DNA of 17,128 bases, taken from assembly GCA_052035955.1 (NCBI GenBank), contig JBPOHD010000133.1:1-17128 (forward strand), given 5' to 3'. The stretch's first letter is position 1; each line of letters opens with the position of its first letter. The translations under genes were made by a program, and so were the position numbers. Shown here piece by piece: positions 15,463 through 17,128 of this stretch. This stretch comes from JAEUNJ01 sp052035955 (GTDB taxonomy: Bacteria; Pseudomonadota; Gammaproteobacteria; Burkholderiales; Rhodocyclaceae). The notes under the pieces are model-generated. The model was not told where the DNA came from. It searched no databases and was given only the letters and a program-made list of their open reading frames with translations.

Positions 15463-15482
15463 GGGAGGTCGGCAGGCGGGCC

Positions 15483-16556
15483 ATGGCCGCCGAGGTGATC
15501 CTCTCCTGGACGGGTCGCCTCGCCCGGCACCGGGACCGGCATGTCTTCACGGGGGCCGTTCCCCGGCCGCCGGCCACCGGCACGCGCCTGCTGCATCCGT
15601 GGCGCGCCGAGGACTGCCGGCCACTGGCGAAGCCGCCCACCGAGCTGCGCCCCGGGCGCTGGTATCCGTCCGGGCGGGCGACGGTCGGCGGAAATGCCCC
15701 CGGGCCTAAGTTTCGTTTCCTGCGCGACGGCACAGGGCGGGCGTCGGCCGACTTCAACCACCCGCTTGCCGGGGTGCCGGTCACCGTCTCCCACCGGGGT
15801 TTCGCATGCGAAGAAGATGCAAAGGGCCTGGCGAACCTGGGGCTCGACCTCGCCTTGCTCGCCGCCGCGAACGGACCCGGGATGCAGGATGTGCGTAAGG
15901 ACACCGATTTCGGCGACGCCCTGGATCGCGCCGACGAAGCGGACGACGCGCTGTTCTACGCCAAGGCGCGGATGGTCGACCACCTCGACCTCGCCGCCCG
16001 CGCCGAACTGCGCGAGCTCCACGGAAAACTGTTGGTGCCCGGAATGCGCGTCCTCGACCTGATGGCGGGCTGGAACTCGCACCTGCCGGACATCGATCTC
16101 GCGGTCACGGGACTGGGGATGAACGGAGAGGAACTGGGCGCCAATCGGCGCCTGGCGGCCTGGACCGTGCAAGACCTCAATGCGGCGCCGGTCCTTCCCT
16201 TCGCTGACCGGAGTTTCGACGCCGTGTTATGCAGCCTCTCGGTCGAGTACCTGCTGCACCCGGTGCGGGTCCTGGCCGAGTGCGCGCGGATATTGCGGAC
16301 CGGCGGCCCCCTGGCCGTGAGTTTCACCGACCGCTGGTTCCCGCCCAAGGTGACGCGGCTTTGGCGGAACCTGATGCCCTTCGAGCGCCTGGGCTGGGTG
16401 CTGGGCCTGCTCGCCGGAACCGGAGCCTTCGAAGGACTGGCGTCGGAAACCGTTCGCGGCTGGCCCCGCCCGGCCGACGACAGGTACATCGACATGACGC
16501 CGCTGGCCGACCCCCTGTACCTGGCCTGGGGGCGTCGCTCCGCACCTTCGGATTAG
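15483..16556 (+). CDS. SlyD/FKBP-like N-terminus joined to a SAM-methyltransferase-like domain
   Basis: A protein of 357 residues from the chosen ATG. Residues about 4-105 look like a worn SlyD-type FKBP. The opening EVILSWTGRLA ... HVF resembles the FKBP first strand (V-x-L-x-YTGRL ... VF), and DFNHPLAG at 90-97 is the SlyD signature. The C-terminal half is a Rossmann methyltransferase-like domain. It has VLDLMAGWNSHLP (motif I, 190 onward), VTGLGMNGEELGANRRL, VQDLNAAPVLPFADRSFDAV and ILRTGGPLAVSFTDRW. Motif I lacks the glycine-rich G-x-G; from memory, relatives read DLMSSW, so this is family-typical. Substrate is unknown. The start is uncertain: ATG 15483 has GGGAGG 14 bases away and GGCAGG 6 away; in-frame GTG 15417 is only 2 bases from GGAGG. 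Confidence 0.78.
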   Translation: MAAEVILSWTGRLARHRDRHVFTGAVPRPPATGTRLLHPWRAEDCRPLAKPPTELRPGRWYPSGRATVGGNAPGPKFRFLRDGTGRASADFNHPLAGVPVTVSHRGFACEEDAKGLANLGLDLALLAAANGPGMQDVRKDTDFGDALDRADEADDALFYAKARMVDHLDLAARAELRELHGKLLVPGMRVLDLMAGWNSHLPDIDLAVTGLGMNGEELGANRRLAAWTVQDLNAAPVLPFADRSFDAVLCSLSVEYLLHPVRVLAECARILRTGGPLAVSFTDRWFPPKVTRLWRNLMPFERLGWVLGLLAGTGAFEGLASETVRGWPRPADDRYIDMTPLADPLYLAWGRRSAPSD

Positions 16557-16575
16557 GCGATTTCCCACGACGCCG

Positions 16576-16884
16576 ATGGCGCGCCGCGGCAGCCTGGTTC
16601 CCTGCCTCGGGGTCGGAAAGGGCCATCTGCCGGCCATTCGGGCGCTCTGCGAGCTCCTCGTCGAGAAGACCATGAGAGTCCGGATGCCTCTGTTGCGACC
16701 TTGCGTTCAACGGCGACCGGGTCCATTGCGGGGAGGGGTATGCCGACGCAGAGGGCCTGCCGGCCCATCTGGACGACCTGGGCGCCCGGCGCCAGGAAGC
16801 CCTCAGGCGTGCCGAGATCACCTGCCTGGAATTGCATGTCCCGCCGGGAAACTGGACAAGCTGCGGGGCCCCATGGCCGCGGGA
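16576..16884 (+). pseudogene. Decayed antibiotic-biosynthesis-monooxygenase-like (ABM) gene
   Basis: Three pieces in two frames read as one small ABM-type protein. Frame of 16576: IRALCELLVEKT ending at 16671. Shifted frame from 16676: ESGCLCCDLAFNGDRVHCGE, continuing YADAEGLPAHLDDLGA ... AEITCLELHVP to about 16843. The first frame then resumes: AGKLDKLRGPMA to about 16880. This needs one inserted base near 16672-16675 and one lost base near 16843. The order and wording resemble quinol-monooxygenase-like ABM proteins, as remembered; no alignment was run. The N-terminus is poorly preserved and the C-terminus gives way to repeat-like DNA. No intact start with a good ribosome-binding site is visible. 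Sequencing error could explain the shifts but not the worn ends. Confidence 0.6.
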
Positions 16885-16896
16885 GGATCAGGACCT

Positions 16897-16933
16897 CACC
16901 GCAAAGACGCCGAGGCGCGAAGGGTCGCAAAGG
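16897..16933 (+). repeat. Degenerate CGCAAAG-type short repeat
   Basis: The stretch from CACCGCAAAGACGCC through GAGGCGCGAAGGG to TCGCAAAGG contains GCAAAG at both ends with GAGG/GAAG variants between, at irregular 7-10 base spacing. From memory it resembles the purine-rich CGCAAAG or GCAGAGG degenerate repeats scattered in intergenic DNA of many proteobacteria. It begins where the monooxygenase-like remnant loses its similarity. Confidence 0.45.
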
Positions 16934-16956
16934 AAGTCAGGCCGGCCGGCGGTTCA

Positions 16957-16984
16957 TGTGGGAGCGGCGGCCACGCCGCGATGC
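16957..16984 (+). repeat. REP-like palindromic element
   Basis: TGTGGGAG (16957-16964) leads into GCGGCG (16964-16969), loop GCCA and CGCCGC (16974-16979), then GATGC. The head TGTRGGAGCGG followed by a GC-rich hairpin is the form of REP sequences of Pseudomonas and relatives, as remembered. A second head, TGTAGGAG, occurs in the same direction at 17102-17109. Confidence 0.45.
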
Positions 16985-17004
16985 CTTTCGGAGCCGTCCT
17001 CATC

Positions 17005-17020
17005 GCGCCGCGTGCGGCGC
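17005..17020. repeat. GC-rich perfect palindrome
   Basis: GCGCCGC (17005-17011) and GCGGCGC (17014-17020) form a perfect inverted repeat separated by two bases. It lies 20 bases after the REP-like hairpin and may be the second half of a paired REP unit. There is no T-run on either side to mark it as a terminator. Confidence 0.45.
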
Positions 17021-17128
17021 TTGTATGTTGAGAAGCGGCAGGCGTAGAAAGAGCCTGTCGGGGCGGAGGGACAAACGGCGCTTCTGGCTAACCGCACAGA
17101 CTGTAGGAGAAGTCGTCCCGCCCTCACC
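17021..17128. other. Right-edge intergenic DNA without a recognisable gene
   Basis: No reading frame here shows a recognisable domain or a convincing ribosome-binding site. The only pattern I see is CTGTAGGAG at 17101-17109, which repeats the head of the REP-like element at 16957. With the preceding pseudogene and repeats, it completes about 570 bases with no intact gene. Confidence 0.5.

Noticed and set aside
1..17128. CRISPR arrays, tRNA or rRNA genes, intact insertion sequences
   Set aside because: No regularly spaced direct repeats, no cloverleaf or rRNA-like stretches and no transposase reading frame were seen on either strand.

Overview
The window is GC-rich, with compact operons and GTG/ATG starts preceded by clear GGAGG-type ribosome-binding sites. 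Gene content points to a sulfur-oxidising proteobacterium, most likely a chemolithotrophic or facultative betaproteobacterium. This placement is inferred from gene content and protein character; no rRNA or taxonomic marker is present.

Left third (1-5810, minus strand). This is a sulfite and sulfane-sulfur module. It holds soeA-soeB-soeC, the cytoplasmic-facing sulfite:quinone oxidoreductase, then tusA behind its own sigma70-like promoter, then dsrE2, which runs off the left edge. TusA and DsrE2 are persulfide carriers that hand sulfur between cytoplasmic enzymes. SoeABC oxidises the resulting sulfite to sulfate and feeds electrons to quinone.

Middle (6014-9224). These are general genes separating the two sulfur clusters. 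A conserved hypothetical and a YfcE-type metallophosphoesterase lie on the plus strand. A NhaR-type LysR regulator lies on the minus strand, divergent from htpX (membrane zinc protease). A small two-helix membrane protein overlaps the htpX stop by 1 nt.

Right-centre (9420-14516, plus strand). This is a tight four-gene operon, qmoA-qmoB-hdrC-hdrB, closed by a strong intrinsic terminator. It encodes two HdrA-like flavoproteins (QmoB carries ferredoxin and MvhD/FlpD domains), a soluble HdrC and a soluble HdrB. The usual membrane subunit QmoC is replaced by the separate soluble HdrC and HdrB, and no aprBA lies in the window. In sulfur oxidisers a Qmo complex normally accepts electrons from APS reductase, the second route from sulfite to sulfate. 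SoeABC and Qmo/Hdr could therefore be parallel branches of sulfite oxidation, or the Hdr part could handle thiol/disulfide electrons.

Right end (14747-17128). A two-CBS-domain protein has its own promoter. It is followed by an unusual protein joining a degenerate SlyD/FKBP-like N-terminus to a methyltransferase-like domain, behind a leader with two strong hairpins. The last 570 bases hold no intact gene. They contain the decayed remains of an antibiotic-biosynthesis-monooxygenase-like gene with two compensating frameshifts, and then short intergenic repeats (a CGCAAAG-type degenerate repeat and REP-like palindromes).
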